IMG/VR virus record: IMGVR_UViG_3300042447_000912
Span: 1-64,000 of that record
Direction: 5' to 3' (one strand)
Source of the DNA: a virus
Length of the DNA: 64,000 nt
Shown: in pieces, positions 47,590 through 55,447 of the stretch
How the letters are laid out: each line of letters opens with the position of its first letter
Position numbering within the stretch: the first letter of the stretch is position 1
Notes under the pieces: model-generated
Told to the model about the DNA's origin: nothing
The model's input: only the letters and a program-made list of their open reading frames with translations
The model's database searches: none
Program-made: the position numbers and the translations under genes

Positions 47590-49785
47590 TTAGCTTGTTG
47601 AAGTAAATGTGTATGTACTTGTTTTAGTACCCCCAGCAACTAAATTGGCTGTTAATGTAACTAAATAAGTATGTGTATTACCAATCGGAGGACACGGGCC
47701 TTCCCATCCTTGAGTATTTGAAGCACCTGGGTCACCTGTGGTTGGATTTATTGTCACACCACCAGGCCAAGGTATTGATGAACTAACCTGAGTGGTTGTA
47801 TTTGGTATATTTGTTACATCCCAATGAATATATCCCGGATTGTCTAAATCTTCACAATAAATTTCAAAACTACTAATGTCTGAACTTGTTAAACCCCCCA
47901 ACAAATACCATTTAAACCAAGGAGTTTCATTAGAACCACCACAAGCCCCTGAAAATTTAAATGTTGTTGGTATGTCACTATCATCTAACGCCCACCAAGC
48001 ATTAATTGTTAAAGATAAAAAGTCAGAACAAGCACCTATTGATGTTATAGTTTGTTGTTGAGGACTTGGAGGATTAACAGACATTGTCCATGCTCCTGAA
48101 GTTGGTGAACTTGGATATCCTTTGAATATAGTCCAAGTAGATGTACCTAAAGCTGTATTTATAATACTACTTGTTGATGCCGATAACGACCATACTCCCG
48201 AAGTACCAACAGATGGGTTAAAATATACAATTTCATTACCAGAATTTGATATCCAAGATGTTTGGCCATTTATATAAGTGTTATATTGGAAAGTAATTTG
48301 AGTTGTGGTTGGAGTAGGTGTACCGCCAGTCCTTTTGGTTGTCGTAATTGACATACAGAAAATATTTTCTAAATAGTTTGGAACTGGAGGTAAAGTTGTT
48401 GTTGATGTTGTAGTCGTTGTAAAACCAGGTACTGTACAAGTTGTTGTGAAAGTATAGTCACCATAATAGTCACTAACAACGGCAGTATAACTACCAGTAG
48501 ATAGACCATTTATTGTCTTACCACCTATTAGTGTAGCACCATTAGGAAAAGTCCATTCTATTGTGTATGGAGGAACACCACCAACGATACTTAATGTTAT
48601 TGAACCATTTGAACTATCAGGGTTTCCAGTAATATTTGTTACATTACAGATTACGTTTAATGGTTGTATAGTGAGTACGTTACAATCATTTACTGGTATA
48701 TAACCCGAGTTTATATATGACCTAGTTGTTGTAGTTGTCGTTGAAGTGGTAGGTGTTACACCAGTACAAGGTGTTCTTAAAACTTGTGAACAAAAAGGTG
48801 AACCCGAACATGTTACTAATGTAAATCCACTCGAACAAGTTAACCCAGTAACACCTGAATTATCAAAAGTAGTACCCGTTAAATCTCTTGTGGTGAATAC
48901 GGTTACTAAGGTTAATGCTGATTGGGAAGTAATTGCACTCAAAGACGAAACACTACCTGAATAAATTTCAGCACCGAAACCACCAGTAGCTCCTGTACTT
49001 GAATTTAGACCTTCCATTTGAATATAATTCGGTCCTGCTGGTAAAGTTATTGGGAAAACTGACCAAGTTGAAAAAGTTTGACCATGTGTTCTATAAGCTG
49101 AAAATGAATTGTACTGATTACCGAAAGTAAAACCACTTGTATTAGCTTCAACTAATAACACACCATTTAATTTAAATCTGTAAAAATCGTCAGCACCCAT
49201 TCCCAAATAATAGGTTTGAGATGTTGGATTATTGAAACAAGCAGTGAAACCAATCCATTCATTTGCTGGAGAAAAAGGTGATGTTGTTGTTGGCCAAACA
49301 CCTGAGTAATTTAATCTACCTGGTGAATTGGGTAGAAAAGTTGTTGATTTATTACCCCATACTGTATTAGAATTAGCACATGGCCAAATTCTAGGTCCGT
49401 GAGTTGTTGCACTTAATGAACAACTTTCTAATAAACCACTTGGAGAAACAATACTTTGACCAGCACCCGGGCCTCCCAAAATATAATTTAAAGTTCTATC
49501 CTTCAAACTTTTGGTAGTATCAGAATCTATAAAAAATGATGTGTTGAATAAGGGTGTCCCATTTTTTGTTTGAGAACCAGTTGTAATTCCTGTCAGTATA
49601 ATTGGAAACGTCAAATTAGTTATGTCTTCATAAAAAATTGTCCCCATATATCCGTTGGTAGAAAACTGACCTGCTTTCAAAACAACAAGAGTTGAGGCAG
49701 AACCACTGGTTGATGCGGTTACTTCTCTTATACACTCAGAATTATCAGGTGCTGCGGTATAACCAGATGGACAAAAACAACTCAT
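47590..49785 (-). CDS. multidomain adhesin: PA14-like domain, SprB repeat, Thr linkers, C-terminal PEBP-like domain
   Basis: In this 731-aa protein, residues about 130-290 contain a PA14/GLEYA-like beta domain (YYLGMGADDFYRFKLNGVLL). A Thr linker (about 350-358) is followed by an SprB repeat (370-450: SNGSITLSIVGGVPPYTIEW, GLSTGSYTAVVSD). A second Thr linker (about 455-468) precedes an unknown domain. Residues about 590-731 match the phosphatidylethanolamine-binding protein (PEBP/YbhB) pattern: DIPTTFKFSG, YIHWDVTNIP and WEGPCPPIGNTHTYLVTL, with the HW, GPCPP and GxxHxY ligand-pocket elements in order. Small Cys-rich N-terminus (MSCFCPSGYT). It is probably a receptor-binding virion protein. 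Confidence 0.7.
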   Translation of the reverse strand: MSCFCPSGYTAAPDNSECIREVTASTSGSASTLVVLKAGQFSTNGYMGTIFYEDITNLTFPIILTGITTGSQTKNGTPLFNTSFFIDSDTTKSLKDRTLNYILGGPGAGQSIVSPSGLLESCSLSATTHGPRIWPCANSNTVWGNKSTTFLPNSPGRLNYSGVWPTTTSPFSPANEWIGFTACFNNPTSQTYYLGMGADDFYRFKLNGVLLVEANTSGFTFGNQYNSFSAYRTHGQTFSTWSVFPITLPAGPNYIQMEGLNSSTGATGGFGAEIYSGSVSSLSAITSQSALTLVTVFTTRDLTGTTFDNSGVTGLTCSSGFTLVTCSGSPFCSQVLRTPCTGVTPTTSTTTTTTRSYINSGYIPVNDCNVLTIQPLNVICNVTNITGNPDSSNGSITLSIVGGVPPYTIEWTFPNGATLIGGKTINGLSTGSYTAVVSDYYGDYTFTTTCTVPGFTTTTTSTTTLPPVPNYLENIFCMSITTTKRTGGTPTPTTTQITFQYNTYINGQTSWISNSGNEIVYFNPSVGTSGVWSLSASTSSIINTALGTSTWTIFKGYPSSPTSGAWTMSVNPPSPQQQTITSIGACSDFLSLTINAWWALDDSDIPTTFKFSGACGGSNETPWFKWYLLGGLTSSDISSFEIYCEDLDNPGYIHWDVTNIPNTTTQVSSSIPWPGGVTINPTTGDPGASNTQGWEGPCPPIGNTHTYLVTLTANLVAGGTKTSTYTFTSTS

Positions 49786-49800
49786 TAATTAGATTTTAAA

Positions 49801-49808
49801 TATAAATA
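49801..49808 (-). promoter_or_regulatory. putative late promoter TATTTATA (minus strand)
   Basis: It starts 23 nt before the ATG of the 731-aa adhesin gene. Confidence 0.55.
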
Positions 49809-49811
49809 GAT

Positions 49812-50789
49812 TTATTGATTGTTTTGAACAATCTTTTTCATTATTTCGATGTATTTTATTGTTGAACTATTTTTCTCCACGTAATCAAAAAAATTAATGT
49901 TGGTTTTCAATTTATCTAAAGGACTTACATTAATAAATTCACCTTTATAAAATTTTGAAGATTTCAAGTCATCGGTAACACCTGCCATATGTAGTATTGA
50001 ATGTTGATTATAAATCTCCATTGAATCTGTTGCCCACGAAAAACTTAATTCATCTGATATTTTAGTTTCATAATTATGTAACCATAAATTCCACAATAAA
50101 GACCACATTTCTGCTGTCCAAAATTGTATTTCACCAGGACTTATCGGAAATCTTTTTTGGTAACTCAACATTTGGTCATAAAGTGGTGTACAATCTTCAT
50201 AAATTTTTTTCCATAGTTCTTTTGTCGTGTTTTTCAACAAATACTGACCACCACCTGAGTTAAGTTGGTTTTCTTTTATAGTATTAACATCAATTCCTAT
50301 AATATCACTCATTTCTCTCAAAAGTTGACCTTTTTGTGAGTTTGGATGTCTTCCTTCATATCTTTTACAACAATCCATAATGTAGTTGTAACCAATATAA
50401 CCGATTGTATCTGATAAATAATTTATTTCATCTTTGAGTAATGAATTGAAATCAGGTAATTTTCTGAATACAATATCAGCATCGTGTAAAAAAATATTTC
50501 TACTTAAAATCGGAAACTCCTCAATTAATTTGTAAACTAAAAATGGTTTTATGTTAGGTATATAATGTTTTTGTTTTCTATCATCTAAATAATGATGAAC
50601 ATTAATTCCTAAATCTTTTAAATTTAAGGATTCATCACTAGGTTTGGTATTACCATAAACCATTGCAAATACAACGTGTATTTGATTTGGATTGATTCCC
50701 ATCTCAATAAAGTTGTGAACATAAACTCTTACTTGCCAATGAAAGTAAGGAACATCTGGTTGTGCTGATACAAAAATTAAATCCTCCAT
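49812..50789 (-). CDS. glycosyltransferase-like protein (GT-A, DxD motif)
   Basis: The 325-aa protein has a Rossmann-like N-terminal half (LIFVSAQPDVPYFHWQVRVY, then QIHVVFAMVYG) and the metal/nucleotide-sugar motif FLHDADIVF with DAD at 103-105. The C-terminal half contains NSGGGQYLLKNTTKELWKKI and SPGEIQFWTAEMWSLLWNLW, patterns common in GT-A enzymes for acceptor and sugar binding. It is flanked by fibre genes on the same strand and has a late-type motif, so virion proteins, perhaps their Thr-rich linkers, are likelier acceptors than DNA; that is inference. Its start codon lies inside a hairpin (50780-50810). Confidence 0.72.
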   Translation of the reverse strand: MEDLIFVSAQPDVPYFHWQVRVYVHNFIEMGINPNQIHVVFAMVYGNTKPSDESLNLKDLGINVHHYLDDRKQKHYIPNIKPFLVYKLIEEFPILSRNIFLHDADIVFRKLPDFNSLLKDEINYLSDTIGYIGYNYIMDCCKRYEGRHPNSQKGQLLREMSDIIGIDVNTIKENQLNSGGGQYLLKNTTKELWKKIYEDCTPLYDQMLSYQKRFPISPGEIQFWTAEMWSLLWNLWLHNYETKISDELSFSWATDSMEIYNQHSILHMAGVTDDLKSSKFYKGEFINVSPLDKLKTNINFFDYVEKNSSTIKYIEIMKKIVQNNQ

Positions 50790-50810
50790 AATACAAAATT
50801 ATAGAGGATT
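50780..50810 (-). promoter_or_regulatory. hairpin enclosing the glycosyltransferase start codon
   Basis: On the minus strand AATCCTC pairs with GAGGATT and the inner TATAAT/ATTATG nearly pair around a 5-nt loop. The ATG at 50789 is in the stem, so translation may be dampened. Confidence 0.4.
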
Positions 50811-50818
50811 ATTTGACT

Positions 50819-52033
50819 TTATAAATAATATAAAACATCCGCAGCCCCAATAAAAGTAGCATTTGCACCTAATGGTGTTATACATAACCACATTTCATCT
50901 AAAGTACCATTAACATTTGAACCAACTCTTATTTGATTGTCATCTAATTTAGTGGTCGTTAAAGCAGATGTACCAGCCTGACCAATTAATGATGTCATTA
51001 CGTGTCCTGGTGTTGTTATTGTTGGAGTTCCATCACTTAAAGAATATTGAAAAGGTGAGTTAGGTATATCAGTCCAACTTGGCGTTGAAGATAATGTTGG
51101 ATTGAATTCTATAGTCAACAAGTAATTATCGTTTGAAGTGTTTAAGATACTGATTGTGTCAAACTGAGATGTTACACCAATGTAATTTTCTTTTAATCTA
51201 TAGCCAATATATGGGTATTTTGTACCTGAGGTGGCCATCGTAGTTGTTGCGGTATGTGGAATTGAAACCGTAGAATACAAACCATTCAATGCACCTTCTG
51301 TAGATACTTGAGAACAAATCATATCAAAATAACCTGAACCAACACCAACTTGTCTTATTTCATATCTAATTGGTTGATTCGGTGAAGACATATATACTGT
51401 TGGAATATTGTTAGCAGCAGTATAATCAATAAAATATATTGTTTGACCTGATAAAACCATACCAAATCTCACTCTACCTACACCTAACCATTGATAATCT
51501 ACAGTCATTAGATTTGTTTCAGCCCAATCAAAATTATTTGGGTCGAATTCGGTTGAGTTCCAAGTTGTTGAGTCAGCACTAAAAGTACAAGAACCACTTA
51601 AGAATATATTAAATGTTATTGCGCTAGTAACACCATTACTTTCCAAAAAGTAACCATCAAATACTGAATTATATGGTGACCCTGTTGTTGATTGAAAACA
51701 CCCAACTCTTTTAATAACATTGGATTCAATTTGAAAATTACTAAAACTTCCCTCAAACAACTGACTTTTACCTGGTTGGTAAATTGGATGTGTTTTAGTT
51801 TTACGAATAACTAAATCATTGTTAGCTGATGTTGACATTCTAACTCTTGCGTATTGTTGACTAAATACGGATGTTGCAGTACCAGCAGTTACCTCACTAA
51901 CCTGAAGTGGATTTTTATCAAATGTATGTTTAATATCCAAAAGATTTTGGACTGCGGCAGTCCTTAATCTACCGAAAGCGTCTAAGTTAGGTCCATCTGA
52001 ATATTTTATTGAGTTATTAAAAATGTATGCCAT
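50819..52033 (-). CDS. phage structural protein with DAFGRLR N-terminus
   Basis: The 404-aa protein has an N-terminus (SIKYSDGPNLDAFGRLRTAA, then DIKHTFDKNPL) of a type I recall from a widespread family of phage virion proteins that begin with a 'DAFGRLR' motif followed by a DxxxxYDKxP segment. The remainder is beta-rich (YFLESNGVTSAITFNIFLSG, QPIRYEIRQVGVGSGYFDMI) and ends in a hydrophobic VLYYL. No enzymatic motif is seen. It starts 1 nt after the stop of the upstream fibre gene on the same strand, so it is expressed with it. Probably a fibre or capsid-surface decoration protein. Confidence 0.65.
   Translation of the reverse strand: MAYIFNNSIKYSDGPNLDAFGRLRTAAVQNLLDIKHTFDKNPLQVSEVTAGTATSVFSQQYARVRMSTSANNDLVIRKTKTHPIYQPGKSQLFEGSFSNFQIESNVIKRVGCFQSTTGSPYNSVFDGYFLESNGVTSAITFNIFLSGSCTFSADSTTWNSTEFDPNNFDWAETNLMTVDYQWLGVGRVRFGMVLSGQTIYFIDYTAANNIPTVYMSSPNQPIRYEIRQVGVGSGYFDMICSQVSTEGALNGLYSTVSIPHTATTTMATSGTKYPYIGYRLKENYIGVTSQFDTISILNTSNDNYLLTIEFNPTLSSTPSWTDIPNSPFQYSLSDGTPTITTPGHVMTSLIGQAGTSALTTTKLDDNQIRVGSNVNGTLDEMWLCITPLGANATFIGAADVLYYL
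50820..50827 (-). promoter_or_regulatory. putative late promoter TATTTATA (minus strand)
   Basis: It starts 38 nt before the glycosyltransferase ATG and overlaps the stop region of the upstream structural gene. Confidence 0.5.
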
Positions 52034-52034
52034 A

Positions 52035-52850
52035 TTATATTATCCACCAATTATTATTTCTTGCCACAAATGAAAGTGACATATAGTTTATGTTCATATC
52101 AACGTAAGCGTTCCCATCAATTGTACCCGAAGATGGTGTTATTCTTATTCTATAAGTACTTGCATAACCACCTTCGTCTTTGATTGTTAATTTATATCCT
52201 TGAATACCTGAGGGTGAAAATAAAGTGACATCAACATTACCTGAGTAACTTATTCCATTATAACTATAACCTGTAACTAATGTAATAGCTGAAGTTGATA
52301 TACCAGTTGTTGATTCGGTGGAAGTACCTACACCTATAACATTAAAAGTACCACCAGTATTATTTACAAGTGTCAATGTTCCCGCCGAAAATGTACCACC
52401 AGTAACCCTTATGTCCGTTGGTAAATTTTGATATGTCGTTGCTGATATTGTTCCACTACTAGTTGTTCCCGTGACTGATAAATTTCCATTAATTGTTAAA
52501 CCAGTCATAGTATTAACATTTACAGAAAATGAACTTCCATCACTTTCAGATAAAGTAAATGTATTATTATTGTAAGTAAAAGCGGTAACACTTGTGTCTG
52601 TAAATCCTGTAACAAATCCTGAAACTGAAAAAGTACCACCAGAACTATTAGTAAATGTTATTACACCTGTTGAGGAATTATAAGTACCACCTGTAATGTA
52701 TACCGATTGTACTAAATTAGTTACTTGTTGGATTGTTGCTTTATATGATGAACCTGCAGGATTTTGCGATGTATCACTGGTATTAACAATATGTATTAAA
52801 TCAGTGAATGTTACTCCTGTTGCTAAAGTTCTATCGGTAAGAAATGCCAT
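52035..52850 (-). CDS. tail fibre protein with Thr/Gly/Ser beta repeats
   Basis: In this 271-aa protein, after a short N-terminus (MAFLTDRTLATGVTFTDLIH), residues 50-180 contain repeated short strands of the type (Y/V)xxGTxxxxTxTxxNxxGGTFxVxG: ITFTNSSGGTFSVSGF, LTLVNNTGGTFNVIG, FTLSESDGSSFSVNV. Such repeats build trimeric beta-helix fibres. The C-terminus is a compact beta domain (ITPSSGTIDGNAYVDMNINY) ending WWII. It has its own late-type motif 20 nt upstream. Probably a distal or linker part of a tail fibre. Confidence 0.65.
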   Translation of the reverse strand: MAFLTDRTLATGVTFTDLIHIVNTSDTSQNPAGSSYKATIQQVTNLVQSVYITGGTYNSSTGVITFTNSSGGTFSVSGFVTGFTDTSVTAFTYNNNTFTLSESDGSSFSVNVNTMTGLTINGNLSVTGTTSSGTISATTYQNLPTDIRVTGGTFSAGTLTLVNNTGGTFNVIGVGTSTESTTGISTSAITLVTGYSYNGISYSGNVDVTLFSPSGIQGYKLTIKDEGGYASTYRIRITPSSGTIDGNAYVDMNINYMSLSFVARNNNWWII

Positions 52851-52862
52851 TTTATTTTTTTA

Positions 52863-52870
52863 TATAAATA
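52863..52870 (-). promoter_or_regulatory. putative late promoter TATTTATA (minus strand)
   Basis: It starts 20 nt before the ATG at 52850, in the short gap after the 99-aa gene. Confidence 0.55.
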
Positions 52871-52871
52871 G

Positions 52872-53171
52872 TTAGGACATAAAGAAATATGGAACACCAT
52901 CCATAAAAAAGAAATCTTGTAAATCCATAAAGTCCTTATTATCATCACTACAATATAAAACTTTGAATTTCTCACAACCATCACTTGTAATTACCTTAAT
53001 ACCCAAAGCTGGTGCAGTTTTGAATTGTTGTGGAAGTGCAAATAAATTATTTAAAGGTACGTTTGTATCAATGTACGCAACCAAAACACATTGAAGGCCA
53101 TATACATCACAAATATAAACTGTATAGGGAAAATTAAGACCAAAAATGGATGAAAATTCTAAAGTAGTCAT
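52872..53171 (-). CDS. small virion-associated protein, unknown family
   Basis: The 99-aa protein has beta-type sequence with YTVYICDVYGLQCVLVAYID and IKVITSDGCEKFKVLYC. It shares a layout with the 71-aa gene at 55179: 'PF/Y-x-(I/V)-Y-x-CD', then 'CVxV', then 'KV-x-x-D-x-C-E'. So the two look like paralogues, perhaps minimal SprB-like domains. The last 25 residues are acidic and Phe-rich (DFFFMDGVPYFFMS). A late-type motif lies 24 nt upstream. No known function. Confidence 0.55.
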   Translation of the reverse strand: MTTLEFSSIFGLNFPYTVYICDVYGLQCVLVAYIDTNVPLNNLFALPQQFKTAPALGIKVITSDGCEKFKVLYCSDDNKDFMDLQDFFFMDGVPYFFMS

Positions 53172-53187
53172 TTGAATAGTTACTTTA

Positions 53188-53195
53188 GATAAATA
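53188..53195 (-). promoter_or_regulatory. putative late promoter TATTTATC (minus strand)
   Basis: It starts 24 nt before the ATG at 53171. Confidence 0.5.
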
Positions 53196-53211
53196 CTACA
53201 TTTTATATAAA

Positions 53212-55173
53212 CTAAAATCCACCATCAATCAAAGTACCTCCTTTACCTGTATCACCAATAGTTGAAATACAAATAGTACAATTTTCGAAGAAACTTACAC
53301 CTGAAGTTGGAAAACTGTTTCCTGACAAATAAGTTGAAGTTGAACCCAAAGGTAACGTTGGATATGTGGTTGAATAAGAAATAAATTTCCAACATTGTCC
53401 ATTGTATGGTGAACTTGATAAACTGAATACTTGATTTGGAGTATATGTCGGACCTGGTAAAGTTTGTATTACATATTGAGTTGGGTCAGAACATCTCTGA
53501 TACAAATAATAACCAACTGCTTGTGAAGACGTTGGAGTAGGTGTTAATGTTGGAGTGATGGATGGGGTTGGTGTAATTGTAGGGGTTGGGGTTATATCAG
53601 GAGTACAAACACTATCACAACTTGACAAACCAGTGATACTTCCCAAAGGACCATCAACCAAATCTATTTGGTCAACACCGATTACGTCTAATTCTATACC
53701 TAAGAACACAACACACTTTGAAACACCATTTATATTTGCCTTGAATATATCTGATTGTGTTAAAGTACCACCTGATGGTAATATTATTGGATTTACAGCA
53801 TAATATAAACTACCATTTGAACAATCAACGAACTTCTTACTCGAAGGACATTCTAATATTCCAATTACTGGATTAAAGGTAACTGTTCCTGAGATATTAC
53901 AAGGTCTTGTCACTTCAGGTGTCATTGTAGGTGTTACACTTATTGTTGGTGTTGGAGTTGGTGTATAACCAGTAATTGTTGCATCCAATGCTCTACCACC
54001 ACAAGGGTCACTTGGTGTTGGTGTTGGAGTTATTGTTGGTGTTAAAGAGATTGTAGGTGTTACACTCGGAGTAGGAGTAACTTCACAATCAAAAACCGCA
54101 GTGAAATCTAAAACTGAACAATTTACAGTTGGTGTTGGTGTTGGTGTTGGACATGCTCCACTGAAAACATAATCATCACATAAATCGGGACAACTTGAGT
54201 TACAAGGATATGGTCCTTCAAGTAAACAAGAGCCACCCAACGTAGTCGATAAACACCAAGTACCTCCAGTTGTAAAATATATAAAGTCACCATTCGTTGT
54301 TCCAGACCAATATGTTTCACTATTATATGTACCAGCAGACAAGTAGGTGTCATCATAACCTAAACCTGTGTCACTTATACAATATATGGGTGGACAACCC
54401 AAACAAGAAATTAATTCACTAAAAAGATTAATTGAAGAACCTGTTAAATCCGATAAACAATTTAAAGCATTATCAATAGTTGTTGTAGTAAATGATGGAC
54501 AATAACTTGTTGTTAATGAACCAGCACCCCTTGGAACTGATGTGGTTAAATTTTCTATTTCCCAATCATTAGTGTCCCAATACATTACCATAAAGTCACC
54601 ATTGATATTTGTAAACGTATAATATTGTCTGCCATTTATAATACCATCATTGTATAATCCTCTATAATAATAACCACCTGAATATTCGATTCCAAGTAAT
54701 AGACAACATTCATCTATATTACATTGATATGTATTTGTACAATCAACACAATCTGTAAAAATAACTGGAATTGCAAAATCCATTTGTAATGCTGTCACAT
54801 ATGGATATGATGCTGCGTCACCATCGTCTGTAATGTTATGACATCCATAACTAACGTTAGTACTATTAGTAAAAGCTGCAAAGTAGACATAATATGACGC
54901 ACCTGAAAAACCTGATAACGAATTAGGAATTTCGACAGAAAATGAATCAACAGAACAACATGCAGAAAAATCGTAGGTTAAATCTAAAGTACCTTGTAAT
55001 TGTACATCCAAACCCACATAAGTTGAACCAGTAACGGATTCATCAGCTGAAATATAAAATGTTTGACTTGGTGGTATATTAATTATAATATTACTACCTT
55101 GAGAATCTATGAATGTGAATCCACTATATAATGTAGAACCTGTGTTTGCAACAAAAAAGCCGTAATTAGCCAT
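53212..55173 (-). CDS. Cys-rich adhesin with Thr-Pro linkers
   Basis: This is a 653-aa protein. Residues 1-150 form a beta domain; 150-330 are Cys-rich with aromatic repeats (GRQYYTFTNINGDFMVMYWD; later YNSETYWSGTTNGDFIYFTT and WCLSTTLGGSC), looking like two copies of one small lectin-like fold. Then come four Thr-Pro linkers at about 341-350, 363-391, 403-415 and 526-550 (for example ITPTPTITPTPSITPTLTPT) separating short Cys-containing domains. The C-terminal 100 residues (GYYLYQRCSDPTQYVIQTLP, CWKFISY, FFENCTIC) form another Cys-rich module. It follows the 71-aa gene by 5 nt. Probably a flexible multi-domain host-binding fibre. Confidence 0.6.
   Translation of the reverse strand: MANYGFFVANTGSTLYSGFTFIDSQGSNIIINIPPSQTFYISADESVTGSTYVGLDVQLQGTLDLTYDFSACCSVDSFSVEIPNSLSGFSGASYYVYFAAFTNSTNVSYGCHNITDDGDAASYPYVTALQMDFAIPVIFTDCVDCTNTYQCNIDECCLLLGIEYSGGYYYRGLYNDGIINGRQYYTFTNINGDFMVMYWDTNDWEIENLTTSVPRGAGSLTTSYCPSFTTTTIDNALNCLSDLTGSSINLFSELISCLGCPPIYCISDTGLGYDDTYLSAGTYNSETYWSGTTNGDFIYFTTGGTWCLSTTLGGSCLLEGPYPCNSSCPDLCDDYVFSGACPTPTPTPTVNCSVLDFTAVFDCEVTPTPSVTPTISLTPTITPTPTPSDPCGGRALDATITGYTPTPTPTISVTPTMTPEVTRPCNISGTVTFNPVIGILECPSSKKFVDCSNGSLYYAVNPIILPSGGTLTQSDIFKANINGVSKCVVFLGIELDVIGVDQIDLVDGPLGSITGLSSCDSVCTPDITPTPTITPTPSITPTLTPTPTSSQAVGYYLYQRCSDPTQYVIQTLPGPTYTPNQVFSLSSSPYNGQCWKFISYSTTYPTLPLGSTSTYLSGNSFPTSGVSFFENCTICISTIGDTGKGGTLIDGGF
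53525..53600 (-). repeat. Thr-Pro codon repeat
   Basis: Low-complexity tract encoding a Thr-Pro linker of the 653-aa adhesin. Similar tracts lie near 53930-53965, 54010-54085 and 54128-54150 (GTTGGT-type hexamers on the plus strand). Confidence 0.75.
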
Positions 55174-55178
55174 TATTA

Positions 55179-55394
55179 TTATACTACTAAATTGGAGATT
55201 ATTTCACAATTATTATCGTCAACAACCTTAAGATTATATGATAATTGACCATCCAAAATGAATGGGACATCAAAAGAATATGTTCCACCAGTTATGGTTG
55301 AAACATATACACAAGTTGTAAGGGGGTCATCACATAAATAAATGTCGAAGGGTGTAGCCCCAGTTACTCCATTTATTGTTATCGTTGTTGGCAT
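55179..55394 (-). CDS. small SprB-like domain protein
   Basis: The 71-aa protein is a single beta domain: ITINGVTGATPFDIYLCDDP, GGTYSFDVPF, YNLKVVDDNNCEI. The order TPF...GTYSF...KVVDxNxC matches one truncated SprB-like repeat, and the layout recurs in the 99-aa gene at 52872. No signal peptide. It is the first gene of the minus-strand island, with a late-type motif 25 nt upstream, and is followed after 5 nt by the 653-aa adhesin. It may cap or extend that fibre. Confidence 0.55.
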   Translation of the reverse strand: MPTTITINGVTGATPFDIYLCDDPLTTCVYVSTITGGTYSFDVPFILDGQLSYNLKVVDDNNCEIISNLVV

Positions 55395-55447
55395 TTGACA
55401 AAATTGTTTTTTATAAATATATTAGGTAGTAAAACTTTGTGAATATT
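55395..55447. promoter_or_regulatory. divergent promoter region between fibre island and primase operon
   Basis: Only 53 nt separate the two divergent start codons. On the minus strand TATTTATA occupies 55412-55419, 25 nt before the ATG at 55394. On the plus strand AAACTTTG at 55432-55439 is a one-mismatch version of the Bacteroidota -7 element TAnnTTTG, 9 nt before the primase ATG; no good -33 element is seen. Confidence 0.45.

Noticed and set aside
53525-54150. GTTGGT repeats considered as iterons or an origin
   Set aside because: They are in frame and encode Thr-Pro linkers inside a continuous gene; no adjacent AT-rich unwinding region or initiator gene supports an origin.
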